Positions 7,868 through 17,224 are shown, counted from the first letter of the stretch. The stretch: 64,000 nt of DNA from ENR-C587 sp942493235 (GCA_942493235.1 OW818676.1:2356001-2420000), one strand, 5' to 3'. A program made the numbers and translations. Notes: a model not told the origin generated them from the sequence alone.

Positions 7868-7928
7868 CCCCACGCTTCAGCGTGGGGATTCAAGTAATTA
7901 GTGCCATTCCCCACGCTGAAGCGTGGGG
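7868..7928. repeat. REP-like palindrome pair with 21-bp spacer (BIME-like)
   Basis: CCCCACGCTTCAGCGTGGGG (7868-7887) and CCCCACGCTGAAGCGTGGGG (7909-7928) flank a 21-bp spacer (7888-7908). Each has a 9-bp stem. The same pair in inverted orientation, spacer included, is at 26574-26892, where a mobile element splits the second palindrome. The remaining DNA to 8107 holds nothing I recognise. Confidence 0.85.
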
Positions 7929-8107
7929 TTTAGTGGAAATGGAAAAATATTTGTCATAATTTAAATCAACTAAATGGTTTTTACAGAGTTTAATCAGCAT
8001 TGGGATACGAACAATTTGCAATTAGCAAAGCAAGCACTTTAGAAAATTGGAATTAATAGTTAACAGAAATCATAAACTTTTACAACGGTAATAAATACTA
8101 TTAAAAA

Positions 8108-9514
8108 ATGGAAAATTTAATGTTGAGTTTAATTCCGGAAAACTTACGTACACGTAAGTTTCGGGAATCAATAAATAAGAGAAATATTTGGCTTATTTAT
8201 CTAAGATATGGAGCTGTAATAATGCTTACTGCTCTGAGTTTAGTATTTACCGTAATGCCAAATTTCTATGGGAAAATACAACTTGATACTTCATATTTAT
8301 GGGCTGTTACTATATTGATATTTATTTATAATATTTTCTTTCATATCTACCAAAAGTCTGATAGAAAGAGCACAAGTAAAAATCCTCAAGTTGCGGAAAT
8401 GCTATTTGCTATCACTCAGATAATATTTGATTTGATTTCACTATTAGTGTTTATATATTTTACCGGTGGGGTAGAGACTCCGCTTTACGCATTTTTTATA
8501 TTTCATATTATAATCGGTAGTTTGTTTTTGAGTCGGTTTTTAATTAATTCGTTAGTTAGCGGTGTGCTATTTGTTTCAATTGTCGGGGCATATTTGGAGT
8601 ATCAAGGTATCATTCCTCATTATTCAATAAGTGGACTTCATCAGTATGAACTGCATAAAAATTTCTATTTTTTGGTAGCATTTTTTTCTTTCTTTGGCTT
8701 AGTTATGTACTTGAGTGTTTATCTTGCCGGTTCAATTGCTAAGGAATTATATTCGCGTGAAAGCGAACTTCTGAATGCTTACCAACAATTAGAGCATGCT
8801 GAAGAGAATAAAATGAAATATGTTATTTCTGTAGTTCATGATTTAAAAACTCCGATAGCTGCTGCAATTACGTATATTAATATGATGATAGAGGGGACAA
8901 TGGGCGAAATTAGCGAAGCTATGAATAAACCTCTGAATCGTTCGAAAATTCGGCTTGATAATGCCATTTCTACCATAAATAATATTCTCTATATCTCTCA
9001 ATTGAAGCTGAAGCCAAAAACCGAGGATATGGAATTGATTGATTTGAATAGAATGCTCACTGATATTTACTCTGACTTTAAAGATTTATTATTAAACAAA
9101 AACATTAGTTTTGAACTTAAAAATGAAATTTCCGAAAATAATAAATTTAATGCCGAACCCAAACTGTTGAAATTTGCTCTGGCAAATCTAATCTCAAATT
9201 CTTATAAATATACCGAAGACGGTGGAAATATCTTAGTCCGGCTTTTTAAAATCGACAGTAAATTATTAATTAGTGTCGCTGATAACGGTATCGGGATTCC
9301 CGAAAAAGAAATCGGTAAAGTGCTCAATGACTTCTATCGCTCATCAATTTCCAAAAAGAAGAATATAGAAGGTACCGGGCTTGGAATGTCAATTGTAAAT
9401 CAAATCATTCAACGTTATAAAGGCACAATTGAAATTATCTCTCCCTCACTTTTAAAAACTTCTGAAGACAGACCCGGCACCGAGATGATAATTTCATTTC
9501 CGGTAAGCGAATAG
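8108..9514 (+). CDS. Membrane sensor histidine kinase with about six N-terminal membrane spans
   Basis: A 468-residue kinase. Hydrophobic segments at about 28-50, 62-82, 98-120, 124-145, 148-166 and 186-210 form an integral membrane sensor with no large external loop. A short coiled coil leads to HisKA with phospho-acceptor His 244 in VVHDLKTPI, then HATPase with N box (LISNSYKYTEDGG), G1 (DNGIGIPEKE) and G2 (GTGLGMSI). The membrane region resembles the uncharacterised multi-pass input domains of Bacteroidota kinases, suggesting sensing within or at the membrane. There is no response regulator next to it; downstream genes are on the other strand. Kinase call secure, stimulus unknown. Confidence 0.92.
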   Translation: MENLMLSLIPENLRTRKFRESINKRNIWLIYLRYGAVIMLTALSLVFTVMPNFYGKIQLDTSYLWAVTILIFIYNIFFHIYQKSDRKSTSKNPQVAEMLFAITQIIFDLISLLVFIYFTGGVETPLYAFFIFHIIIGSLFLSRFLINSLVSGVLFVSIVGAYLEYQGIIPHYSISGLHQYELHKNFYFLVAFFSFFGLVMYLSVYLAGSIAKELYSRESELLNAYQQLEHAEENKMKYVISVVHDLKTPIAAAITYINMMIEGTMGEISEAMNKPLNRSKIRLDNAISTINNILYISQLKLKPKTEDMELIDLNRMLTDIYSDFKDLLLNKNISFELKNEISENNKFNAEPKLLKFALANLISNSYKYTEDGGNILVRLFKIDSKLLISVADNGIGIPEKEIGKVLNDFYRSSISKKKNIEGTGLGMSIVNQIIQRYKGTIEIISPSLLKTSEDRPGTEMIISFPVSE

Positions 9515-9573
9515 TATCAATGTATCAGAAATGTAATTTACAGCACCAACGTAAAATGTCGGAAATATAAATT

Positions 9574-11472
9574 CTACTCTTGAACCTTCTCGCTCAATTC
9601 AAGCCAACGCATAGTCTTTTCATCAATTGATTCGTTAAGCTGAGTCAGCTGATTACTCATTTCTTCGAGTAATTTATAATCTGTGATTTCGCCCGAGTAA
9701 ACAGCTCTTTCCAATTCGGCTTTATCAGTTTCTAACTGCGGGATTTCCGCTTCTAAAGAGTCAAATTCACGTTGGTCGAGATATGATAATTTTTTATTAT
9801 TTACTTGCTTAGGTTTCAGAATTTCTTTCTCGGATTTATTCTCGGCAGATAATCTTCGTTTTATACTCTCCATTTCTTCTTTTTTCTCGAGATAGTAAGA
9901 GTAGTTACCCGGATATTCTTTTACTTTTCCGTTGGCTTCAAATGCCCAGATGAATTCGACAGTACGGTCTAAAAATGCTCTATCGTGCGAGACTATCAAT
10001 AATACACCGTAGAAATCCTCAAGATATTCTTCAAGAGAAGTAAGCGTCGGGATATCCAAATCATTAGTTGGCTCATCTAAAAAAATTATATTGGGATTAG
10101 CCATCAGCATACGTATCAGTGCTAATCTACGGCGTTCGCCTCCGGAAAGAGTACCGATTAATGAAGAATGCTGTTGAGTCGGGAAATTAAACTTTAGCAG
10201 TAAGTCGCGAGGAGTCAGGTACCTATCACGCCCCACGCCACAATCAATATATTCGGCGATTTCTCTAACGGCAGAAATAAGGGATTTAGTATCATCAAGG
10301 TCGTCTATCTCCTGCTTATAATAACCGACTTTGACAGAATCGCCTAATTTAAGTGAGCCTGCATCAATTTTTGTAAGCCCGGCAAGAGAATTCAGTAGAG
10401 TTGATTTACCGCAACCGTTAGCACCGATTATTCCGATTCTATCGCCCGGTTTGGCTATATAAGTGAAATCTTTAAAGAGTAATTTATCTCCGATAGATTT
10501 TGTAATATAATTACAGTCAATTACACGTTTGCCAAGGAATGAAGTTCCCAGCTCAATACGAATTCTTTTATCCTTAATTTTGCGAGTAGTTTCTTCCATT
10601 TTTGCTATCCAGTCGATACGACTTTTCTGCTTAGTGCGTCTGGCTTTGGCTCCTTTGGCAAGCCAAGCTAATTCGGTACGAAGCTTTGAACGGTTATGCT
10701 CGGCGGCAGCATTATGAATATCGATTATAGCTTCTTTTTTCTCTAGATATGCTTGATAATTACCCGGAAAAGAGAACAGTCTTTTTTGGTCAATTTCAAT
10801 AATTCGAGTAGCTACTGCATCAAGGAAATAGCGGTCGTGGGTGATAAATACAAGTGAATTATTAGTATTCATCAGTCTATCCTGCAACCATTGCACAGAG
10901 TCAGCATCTAAATGGTTTGTCGGCTCGTCAAGTATTAATAAATCAGGTTCGGAGAGTAACACTTTGGCAAGGGCAACGCGTTTCTTCTGCCCGCCGGACA
11001 ATTGATTAACCGTTTTATGTAATTCCTCTACTCCGAGTTTAGAAAGGATTTTCTTAGCTTCTTGCTCCAAATTCCAAGCATTTAATTCTTCTAATTGATG
11101 AGTGAGATGTTGAACTTCATCAGCAAGATGTTTATCATATTTAATATTTAACTGAGCACATTTACTGTGATGCTCTTCAATTAATTTATATGCAATCGGT
11201 TTGGCAAGCATTACCGTGTCAAGTAATAAGTTATCGGAATCGAAATTGGTCTGCTGCTCTAAGTATTGATATGCTATGCTTTTATTAAATACTACTTCGC
11301 CGGATTCGGGCATTTCTCTTTGGGCTATTATTCGAAGTAGGGTAGTTTTACCGATTCCGTTTTTACCAATTATTCCGAGCCTTTCGCCCTGCTCCAGACC
11401 AAAAGAAATATTTTCAAATAATGTATCTCTATCAAAAGTTTTAGTCAAATTGTTACAAGCAAATATTGTCAT
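9574..11472 (-). CDS. ABC-F family ATPase (Uup/EttA-like)
   Basis: Two ABC domains in one chain with no membrane segments: first Walker A GIIGKNGIGKTT, signature LSGGQKKR, Walker B LLILDEPTNHLD; second Walker A GIIGANGCGKST, signature LSGGERRR, Walker B IIFLDEPTNDLD. A charged linker lies between them and a C-terminal coiled coil (about the last 80 residues) follows, as in Uup, whose tail binds nucleic acid. ABC-F proteins act on ribosomes or branched DNA, not in transport. The ATG at 11472 is preferred over an in-frame TTG at 11481. It is transcribed alone, with a TAnnTTTG element 26 bp upstream. The subfamily (Uup versus an antibiotic-resistance ABC-F) is inferred from the tail. Confidence 0.9.
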   Translation of the reverse strand: MTIFACNNLTKTFDRDTLFENISFGLEQGERLGIIGKNGIGKTTLLRIIAQREMPESGEVVFNKSIAYQYLEQQTNFDSDNLLLDTVMLAKPIAYKLIEEHHSKCAQLNIKYDKHLADEVQHLTHQLEELNAWNLEQEAKKILSKLGVEELHKTVNQLSGGQKKRVALAKVLLSEPDLLILDEPTNHLDADSVQWLQDRLMNTNNSLVFITHDRYFLDAVATRIIEIDQKRLFSFPGNYQAYLEKKEAIIDIHNAAAEHNRSKLRTELAWLAKGAKARRTKQKSRIDWIAKMEETTRKIKDKRIRIELGTSFLGKRVIDCNYITKSIGDKLLFKDFTYIAKPGDRIGIIGANGCGKSTLLNSLAGLTKIDAGSLKLGDSVKVGYYKQEIDDLDDTKSLISAVREIAEYIDCGVGRDRYLTPRDLLLKFNFPTQQHSSLIGTLSGGERRRLALIRMLMANPNIIFLDEPTNDLDIPTLTSLEEYLEDFYGVLLIVSHDRAFLDRTVEFIWAFEANGKVKEYPGNYSYYLEKKEEMESIKRRLSAENKSEKEILKPKQVNNKKLSYLDQREFDSLEAEIPQLETDKAELERAVYSGEITDYKLLEEMSNQLTQLNESIDEKTMRWLELSEKVQE

Positions 11473-11497
11473 TTTCTTCAATGAAATTTTAAAAAAA

Positions 11498-11505
11498 CAA
11501 AAATA
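11498..11505 (-). promoter_or_regulatory. Promoter -7 element of the ABC-F gene
   Basis: TATTTTTG on the minus strand (11505-11498) matches TAnnTTTG and lies 26 bp before ATG 11472. I find no good TTTG partner 19-21 bp further upstream, so this is weaker than the others. Confidence 0.35.
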
Positions 11506-11537
11506 CGAAAATTGCCTTTCTTTTCCTAAATTATTGG

Positions 11538-11670
11538 TATTTGGGGATAGGAGATGGGGTTTAGGGGTTTGGGGTTCGGGGATAGAAGATAGGGGTTTGG
11601 GGTTCGGGGATAGAAGATAGGGGATAGGGTTTAGGGGTTTGGGGTTCGGGGATAGGGGATAGAGGATAAT
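11538..11670. repeat. G-rich low-complexity tract (G-quadruplex-prone)
   Basis: About 130 bp of GGGGTTTGGGGTTCGGGG and GGGGATAG units, including three near-identical passes of the same phrase (around 11563, 11595 and 11638). It is the longest such tract in the window and has the same composition as 2625-2680. The rest of 11671-12047 holds a small degenerate element (11788-11874) and a CGGTTAACCG palindrome at 11947-11956. Confidence 0.85.
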
Positions 11671-11787
11671 ACTATCAATTTATGTTTCAAAATAAATTTC
11701 GAAATTCACAGAAGGGCTTTAGAAGCTGTATTATAACGGGAAAAATGTAATTATTGTTAGATTATAAATCAAATAAAAGCTTATCAA

Positions 11788-11874
11788 TAGGCTATCTAAA
11801 AAGTGTGTCATTACCTCTACAATTACAACAAAACTGTAAAGGTACCTGTTAATGATAGCTTTTAGGACAACCTC
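11788..11874. mobile_element. Degenerate miniature element with TIR related to GAGGNTGTCTAAAAAGT
   Basis: The left arm TAGGCTATCTAAAAAGT and right arm AGCTTTTAGGACAACCTC are imperfect inverted repeats around an 87-bp body, the same terminal sequence family as the 130-bp element at 53862-53991. It has no coding capacity. Decay of both ends suggests an old insertion. Confidence 0.5.
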
Positions 11875-12047
11875 TTTAATGAAATTGGGAGATAGAATTT
11901 ACTGCAAAAATTTGCAATATCTTATCTCCCCATTTATTTATGTCTGCGGTTAACCGTAGGGTTGATTTGTACTTAGATGTTTGAAAATCTTTGATAAATT
12001 AAAAAGTAAATAAATATTTTGGACTATTGTAGCAGCCTTAGTTGATA

Positions 12048-13106
12048 TTATACCACACCCGATTCGACTATATTCAATGTCTTGGCATCTGCATCTAATT
12101 CCGCATTTACGCCAATTGGCAGAGTTAATTGATTACTGGTATGCCCAATAGTTAATCCGTAAATTACGGGTATTCCAATATTTCCAAGTAAATTGTCAAC
12201 AATCTCGCCAAGTGAATAGTCCCAAATTCTGGAGGGTTGAAGCACATCATAATCGCAGCCCTTACAGTATCCGACAATTATTCCTTTTGCAGACTGAAGT
12301 TTGCCGGCTAATCTCAATTGTGTAAGCATTCTATCGATTCTATAAGGCTGCTCACCAACATCTTCAATAAACAGTAATTTATTTTTAGTATCAATTTCAT
12401 AAGGAGTCCCCAAGGTATTACATATCATTGACAGATTGCCGCCTACTAATTGCCCTGAGGCTTTGCCACCTTTTACTGTACGGATAGGGAAGACTTCTCT
12501 AAAAGTATTCATATCTTTTGAGTTCGTTGTAATTCCGATAGGCTCTTTTTGGAATAAAGCCTTTTTAAAATTGCTAATTGTATAATTACTAAAAGCAGAA
12601 AGTAGAACCGGACCATGGAAAGTAACTAAATTTGATAATTTGCTGATAGCAATCAGCATAGCTGTAATATCGCTGTATCCAAGAAATATTTTCGGATTAT
12701 CTTTAATCAATTTATAGTCTATTCCGTCTAACAATTGGGGTGAACCATAACCACCGCGAATTGTAATTACAGCTTTAATTTCCGGATTTTTAAACATATT
12801 ATGTAGATCTATTAGCCTCTCTTCAACAGTTCGGCTTTTGTAACCATTCCCCTTTAATACATATTCTCCGAGCTTCATTTTAAGACCGAAATATTCAATC
12901 GCCTCTTGTGCTTGCCTAATGTCGTCAGGGTCAGAAACGGCTGTTCCCGGGGCTATCACTCCTATCATATCGTTCGGCTGAAGACTTTTCGGCTTAATCA
13001 TACTGTTTTGAACCGGAATAGTCTCTTGAGCCAACAATTTATTGTTTAACAGAGATAAACCGGCTACACTTGCCAATGTCGAATTTATAAAATTTCGTCT
13101 ATTCAT
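12048..13106 (-). CDS. LD-carboxypeptidase-like serine peptidase (family S66), Tat-type signal
   Basis: A 352-residue S66 peptidase related to LdcA and MccF, which cut the L,D bond of muropeptide tetrapeptides or detoxify peptide-nucleotides. Visible motifs: IAPGTAV near the N-terminus, RGGYGSPQLL, the nucleophile Ser 145 in FLGYSDITA, FHGPVL, then GGNLSM, the Glu in FIEDVGE and the His in TIGHT of the catalytic triad. The N-terminus MNRRNFINSTLASVAG has a twin-arginine motif and a hydrophobic stretch ending near LLAQE, so it is probably exported folded to the periplasm, unlike cytoplasmic LdcA. Monocistronic. The substrate is not determined by sequence. Confidence 0.9.
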   Translation of the reverse strand: MNRRNFINSTLASVAGLSLLNNKLLAQETIPVQNSMIKPKSLQPNDMIGVIAPGTAVSDPDDIRQAQEAIEYFGLKMKLGEYVLKGNGYKSRTVEERLIDLHNMFKNPEIKAVITIRGGYGSPQLLDGIDYKLIKDNPKIFLGYSDITAMLIAISKLSNLVTFHGPVLLSAFSNYTISNFKKALFQKEPIGITTNSKDMNTFREVFPIRTVKGGKASGQLVGGNLSMICNTLGTPYEIDTKNKLLFIEDVGEQPYRIDRMLTQLRLAGKLQSAKGIIVGYCKGCDYDVLQPSRIWDYSLGEIVDNLLGNIGIPVIYGLTIGHTSNQLTLPIGVNAELDADAKTLNIVESGVV

Positions 13107-13223
13107 AACACATATCCTAATTATTTAAATAATCTAAATAAATTACTCAAATTTTATGCCACATTAAACGTTTTACAGTATTGGCAATATATTGCATAAT
13201 TCTCTTGTACTTATGGAAATTTT

Positions 13224-15179
13224 ATGAGCTCGATAAAAAAAATATTTTTACTTTATTTAATAATACTTATTAGTAGTACTGCTAATGCAATTACTTATAA
13301 ACCAATAGATTATACTGTTAGGTTAAATTCCGAAATTATTAATTCTACGAGTTTCGGGTTCAAAATATATTGGAGTAAAACGACAGATTCTTCAAACTTT
13401 AGCTTACGAAAAAAGCATGCAGATTCTTCGAATTGGACTTCTCTACTTAATAATTCTAAAGATACTGTATATTACGATTACAATGTAAATGACGGAACGG
13501 CTTATGAATACGGGATAATCAATACTTTTGATTCGGCAATGACTGCACATTCTTATATAATGACCGGTCAGAATATTGCCGATAAATCAAATAAAAAATT
13601 ACTTTTTATTGCCGATGAAACTATTTATTCAGCGTTGAATAAAGAAATTAATAACTACAAATTAATGCTAAAAGCTGATGGATACAGTGTAAGATTCGCT
13701 ACTGCACCAAGAAGTGAAAAGTTCGACACCAATAATATAAGAATAACAAAAAATATAATTGACAGTATTTATAATAATTTCGGCTTAGATTATTTAATTT
13801 TATTCGGCAGAATTGCTGTCCCTTATGCCGGAGAAACTGCGATTGACGGGCATGGAGATCATATCGGAGCATGGCCTGCTGACTGTTATTATGGTATATT
13901 TACTAATAAATGGACAGATTCTTTAGCCGACGCATATTCGGCAGCTGACCCCAGAAATCGCAATGTACCATTCGACGGTAAGATTGACCAGAGTATAATT
14001 GAAGACACAGTCAGACTGAAAATCGGCAGAATTGATTTTTATAATCTACCGGTTTATGCTGAAACAGAAATTCAACTATACAGACGCTACATTAATAAAA
14101 TAATCAATTATAACAATGTTAATTTTACTGTCAATAAAAAATCTCTAATTGACGATAGGCTGGGAGTTTGGTTTAAAGATATTTTCGCAAGTGAAGCTAT
14201 AGCTAATTATAATGCAATTTTTGAAAATGATTCGATTATCTACGACAGCCTTCAAAATGCACTTGGCAGAGAAAGCTTTATGATGAGCTATGTATGCTCG
14301 CTTGGTCTATATGATTCTTTGGAGTGGATAATGAACTCTAACTACTTTGCTAAAATGGAAAGTAAAGCACTAATAATGTCATTCCTTGGTTCATATATGG
14401 GCGACTGGGATAGCCATAATAATATTATCAGATGCTCGATTGCTTCTTCTCCATTTACATTGACAGCAAATTTCTCTGGTCGCCCTTACTGGCTTTATCA
14501 TCGTTTGGGATTTGGAGAGACCGTTGGCTCGGCTTATAAATTAAGTATTAATAATGATCTGACTCAATATAGAACGAACTGTATATATGGGCTCAAGGGG
14601 ATGCACATTGCTCTAATGGGGGACCCGACTGTAAGGTTATTCAGAATTGCACCTCCGAATAATGTGATTTTTAGTAGGAATAACGGAATTATAAATATTA
14701 GCTGGCAATATACCGATGATGACATTCTCGGATTTGAAATATATAAATCTAATAGCGATATGTCTGCTTTTGAATTAATATCTAATGATTATATAAAAGA
14801 TAAACAGTTTACATATAACGAAATTATTCAAGATTCCAATTCGATTTATATAATAAAAGCTGTTAAAAATCAAAATGTAGTAAATGGCAGTTTCATCAAT
14901 AGAAGTATTGGAGCGTTTGCTAATTATACTATGGATGTCGATAATGAAGAATATCCGGATAGCTCACTTATTAGCTGCTATAATAATATCATTGAAATTC
15001 GAGCATTAACCGATATTAGCAGAGTTGATATTTATAATATTCAAGGAAATATTGTCTATTCAAATACTCCGCAAAGCAATTATTTTTCACTTATAATGAA
15101 TAATTTAAGCAAAGGATATTTATTAATTCGAGCGAAAATCGGCGATAAGTATATTTGTAAGTCCATAATAAATATTTAA
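13224..15179 (+). CDS. Secreted protein with gingipain-fold-like domain and T9SS sorting tail
   Basis: 651 residues starting with a signal peptide (MSSIKKIFLLYLIILISSTA). The middle part (about 125-480) contains LDYLILFGRIAVPYAG, HGDHIGAWPADCYYG, SFLGSYMGDWD, GRPYWLYHRLGFGETVG and IALMGDPTVRLF, resembling the C25 (gingipain-like) superfamily seen in many Bacteroidota surface proteins. I do not see the GHG-type His and the Cys in the expected places (the strand before GDWD reads SFLGSYM), so peptidase activity is doubtful. A fibronectin III-like segment (about 490-555) and a C-terminal T9SS type A sorting domain (VDIYNIQGNIVY ... GYLLIRAKIGDKYICK) follow. Probably cell-surface or secreted. The fold call is tentative; secretion is well supported. 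Confidence 0.65.
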   Translation: MSSIKKIFLLYLIILISSTANAITYKPIDYTVRLNSEIINSTSFGFKIYWSKTTDSSNFSLRKKHADSSNWTSLLNNSKDTVYYDYNVNDGTAYEYGIINTFDSAMTAHSYIMTGQNIADKSNKKLLFIADETIYSALNKEINNYKLMLKADGYSVRFATAPRSEKFDTNNIRITKNIIDSIYNNFGLDYLILFGRIAVPYAGETAIDGHGDHIGAWPADCYYGIFTNKWTDSLADAYSAADPRNRNVPFDGKIDQSIIEDTVRLKIGRIDFYNLPVYAETEIQLYRRYINKIINYNNVNFTVNKKSLIDDRLGVWFKDIFASEAIANYNAIFENDSIIYDSLQNALGRESFMMSYVCSLGLYDSLEWIMNSNYFAKMESKALIMSFLGSYMGDWDSHNNIIRCSIASSPFTLTANFSGRPYWLYHRLGFGETVGSAYKLSINNDLTQYRTNCIYGLKGMHIALMGDPTVRLFRIAPPNNVIFSRNNGIINISWQYTDDDILGFEIYKSNSDMSAFELISNDYIKDKQFTYNEIIQDSNSIYIIKAVKNQNVVNGSFINRSIGAFANYTMDVDNEEYPDSSLISCYNNIIEIRALTDISRVDIYNIQGNIVYSNTPQSNYFSLIMNNLSKGYLLIRAKIGDKYICKSIINI

Positions 15180-15228
15180 TTTATTTTACAATATTATTTC
15201 TTATATGAAATAGTACAAGTTAAATATT

Positions 15229-15250
15229 TCAGCCTCTAAAGGATTGGGTA
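15229..15250. repeat. Solo right end of the GAGGCTG element
   Basis: CAGCCTC is followed by TAAAGGATTGGG, whose reverse complement CCCAATCCTTTA resembles the half-palindrome seen before other copies of the element. Only the outermost bases are kept. The surrounding gap 15180-15410 is otherwise plain AT-rich DNA. Confidence 0.35.
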
Positions 15251-15410
15251 GAATAAACTGGGGATTAAAATTACATACTTTTTCAACAGGCTTAAATTGT
15301 TATTGGAAATGTGAATATTATATTGTATTTTGCTTTTTTATAATATCGTTTTTGTATTATTTAGTATTTTATTATTTTTTGAATTAAATTATTATTTTGA
15401 GAAAATTATT

Positions 15411-16076
15411 ATGAAAACAATTAATTTAAGCTTGATTATTATTTTCAGTTTCATATTTGTTTTAAATTCATGTACTGATGATTCTACTGGATTAAAAGAA
15501 AAACAAGTTTATTCGGCTCCCGAAAAATCGATTAGCGGAAAGTTAGTCATCAGGGAGTATAATACTGAAGAGGCTCAATACCAAATGAAAGATTGGGCAT
15601 TAGACACTGGCAGTATAATAGTTCTTTCGCAATTAGATGAAGAGGTTGGTAGAGGAACTGTTGATAAAAACGGGAATTTCGTTATGCTTTTAACCGGGAA
15701 AATTTCTGAAACATCAGTATCGAATTATACTAACACGGAAAACGGGGTTACATCAACACCTACATTTTTTAAGTGTAATTTAGTTCCTATGAAAATTCAA
15801 TTTCATGGTAAAGAGAATACTTATCCAACTGCTATCAATTGCGTCGTGTTAGATGAGTCTAATACCTATCCGATTGAAACCTACGGGTTTTTCTTTTGCA
15901 CTGAGGTAGCTACTATTTCCGGTACAGCACATAGTACCGGTGATGTTTACAATATTAATTATAGCTTTGGCTGGAATATTCGCAAAGAATTTAAAGAAGA
16001 CGGCTTTCATAAAACTTATATTAATGTAGATGATTACCCATCTAACATAGTTTGGTATGTTGACAATTTACAATAA
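15411..16076 (+). CDS. Lipoprotein of unknown function, paralog of the next gene
   Basis: 221 residues from ATG 15411; a longer start at 15330 is less likely because the lipoprotein signal (MKTINLSLIIIFSFIFVLNS then Cys) begins at 15411. The mature protein is mostly beta: GKLVIREYN, W.LDTGSIIVLSQLDEEVGRGTVDKNGNF, a central MKIQFHG region, ISGTAHSTGDVYNINYSFGWNIRKEF, and the C-terminal SNIVWYVDN. The same scheme recurs in the next gene (GTLVNREFD, GTGKISVALSTSDEVGSG, ISGTSTIGDEYDLQYKKGWNIW, ANIVWY), so the two arose by tandem duplication and are probably cotranscribed (41-bp gap). I do not recognise the family. Location: membrane-anchored, likely outer membrane. Confidence 0.75.
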   Translation: MKTINLSLIIIFSFIFVLNSCTDDSTGLKEKQVYSAPEKSISGKLVIREYNTEEAQYQMKDWALDTGSIIVLSQLDEEVGRGTVDKNGNFVMLLTGKISETSVSNYTNTENGVTSTPTFFKCNLVPMKIQFHGKENTYPTAINCVVLDESNTYPIETYGFFFCTEVATISGTAHSTGDVYNINYSFGWNIRKEFKEDGFHKTYINVDDYPSNIVWYVDNLQ

Positions 16077-16117
16077 AAATTTTACAGATTATTAAATAAA
16101 AATTTAAGGGGTTAAAA

Positions 16118-16777
16118 ATGAAATTATTCAAGTGTTATCTTACTCTAATGGCATTAGCTTTGCTAATTTTCAGTTCTTGTAATGAAGATACCGACGCAAT
16201 CGATACACCTGATAATAATTCGGATTATGTAATTGCTGATGATTTAGTAATAAACGGCACATTGGTAAACAGAGAATTCGATCCTATTAGCGAGGCTTGG
16301 GTCCTTAATACTTGGGACAAGGGTACCGGTAAAATTTCCGTTGCTCTTAGTACAAGCGATGAAGTCGGCTCTGGCAATGTCAGTGTTGACGGAAGTTTCA
16401 CATTGACAATAAATGGGAAAATGTTAAAAACTAATTTAATTGATTTTCTTGATATGGCCGGAGGACTTACTTGGAATCCGAACTCGTTTAAATGTACGAT
16501 TATTCCTGCAGTTGTCTCCTTCTATCCAACTGGCTCAGACGTACCTAAACTTATAAATTACGGTTTATTAAAACAGGATAACTCTGAGATTCAGACCTCT
16601 TTCGGATTTATTTATTCTGACCAAACAGCTTCTATTTCCGGAACATCAACAATCGGTGATGAATACGATTTGCAATATAAAAAAGGCTGGAATATATGGA
16701 GCTGGTATGAAGATGTAAATAACAAAACGCATTATTCGACAGTAAATTCACTACCTGCTAACATTGTTTGGTATTAA
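16118..16777 (+). CDS. Lipoprotein of unknown function, second paralog
   Basis: 219 residues with a lipoprotein signal (MKLFKCYLTLMALALLIFSS then Cys). It shares the order of short motifs with the preceding lipoprotein and ends in the same ANIVWY sequence without the last few residues. An AAGGGG ribosome-binding site lies 10 bp before the ATG. Only 14 bp separate it from the next secreted protein, so 15411-17181 reads as a three-gene operon of exported proteins. Function unknown. Confidence 0.75.
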   Translation: MKLFKCYLTLMALALLIFSSCNEDTDAIDTPDNNSDYVIADDLVINGTLVNREFDPISEAWVLNTWDKGTGKISVALSTSDEVGSGNVSVDGSFTLTINGKMLKTNLIDFLDMAGGLTWNPNSFKCTIIPAVVSFYPTGSDVPKLINYGLLKQDNSEIQTSFGFIYSDQTASISGTSTIGDEYDLQYKKGWNIWSWYEDVNNKTHYSTVNSLPANIVWY

Positions 16778-16791
16778 TAAAAGGAAAATTC

Positions 16792-17181
16792 ATGAGAATA
16801 TTATTTGGTTTTATACTATGCTTTGTCTTAGTCTCAAATACGTATTGTATCGAAATTTCATCTGTTAAGGGTGGTGGCTTATGGTCGAATCCTGCTACTT
16901 GGGTTGGTGGCAAAGTGCCTACAATTGAAGACAATGTAATTATCGACGGTAAAATCACAGTTGACAAAGATTATTCCTGTAACCAAGTTGTAATTCCCGA
17001 AAATAAATATTTGGTTATTGGTAATAACGCAGGAAGCATTTTTAACTGTACAAAATTAATTATCAATGGTATGCTAATTGTAAACGAGAAATCGGAAATT
17101 ACTGTTAAAACTACAATTGAGAAAGGTGATAAAGCCACAATTAATAATTTTGGAGTTATTAATTTATTAAGCAATGAATAA
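16792..17181 (+). CDS. Small secreted G8-like beta-helix protein
   Basis: 129 residues with a signal peptide (MRILFGFILCFVLVSNTYC). The mature part begins GGGLWSNPATWVGGKVPTIEDNVIID, the WS-x-PATW-x-GG-x-(x)P signature at the start of G8/parallel-beta proteins, followed by short repeating strands (VVIPENKYLVIGNNAGSIF, LIINGMLIVNEKSEITV). The full G8 domain is longer, so this is a minimal or truncated version. ATG 16792 is chosen over 16768 because the signal peptide begins there and AAGGAAAA precedes it. Likely surface or periplasmic; binding partner unknown. Confidence 0.7.
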   Translation: MRILFGFILCFVLVSNTYCIEISSVKGGGLWSNPATWVGGKVPTIEDNVIIDGKITVDKDYSCNQVVIPENKYLVIGNNAGSIFNCTKLIINGMLIVNEKSEITVKTTIEKGDKATINNFGVINLLSNE

Positions 17182-17224
17182 ATTATTTCTGATAGTTAGT
17201 TGATAATTTTTTGATAGTTATTAC

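Noticed and set aside
7868..7928. CRISPR-like palindromic repeats
   Set aside because: Only two repeats, each self-complementary, with no further repeat-spacer units and no cas genes; fits REP/BIME-like elements.
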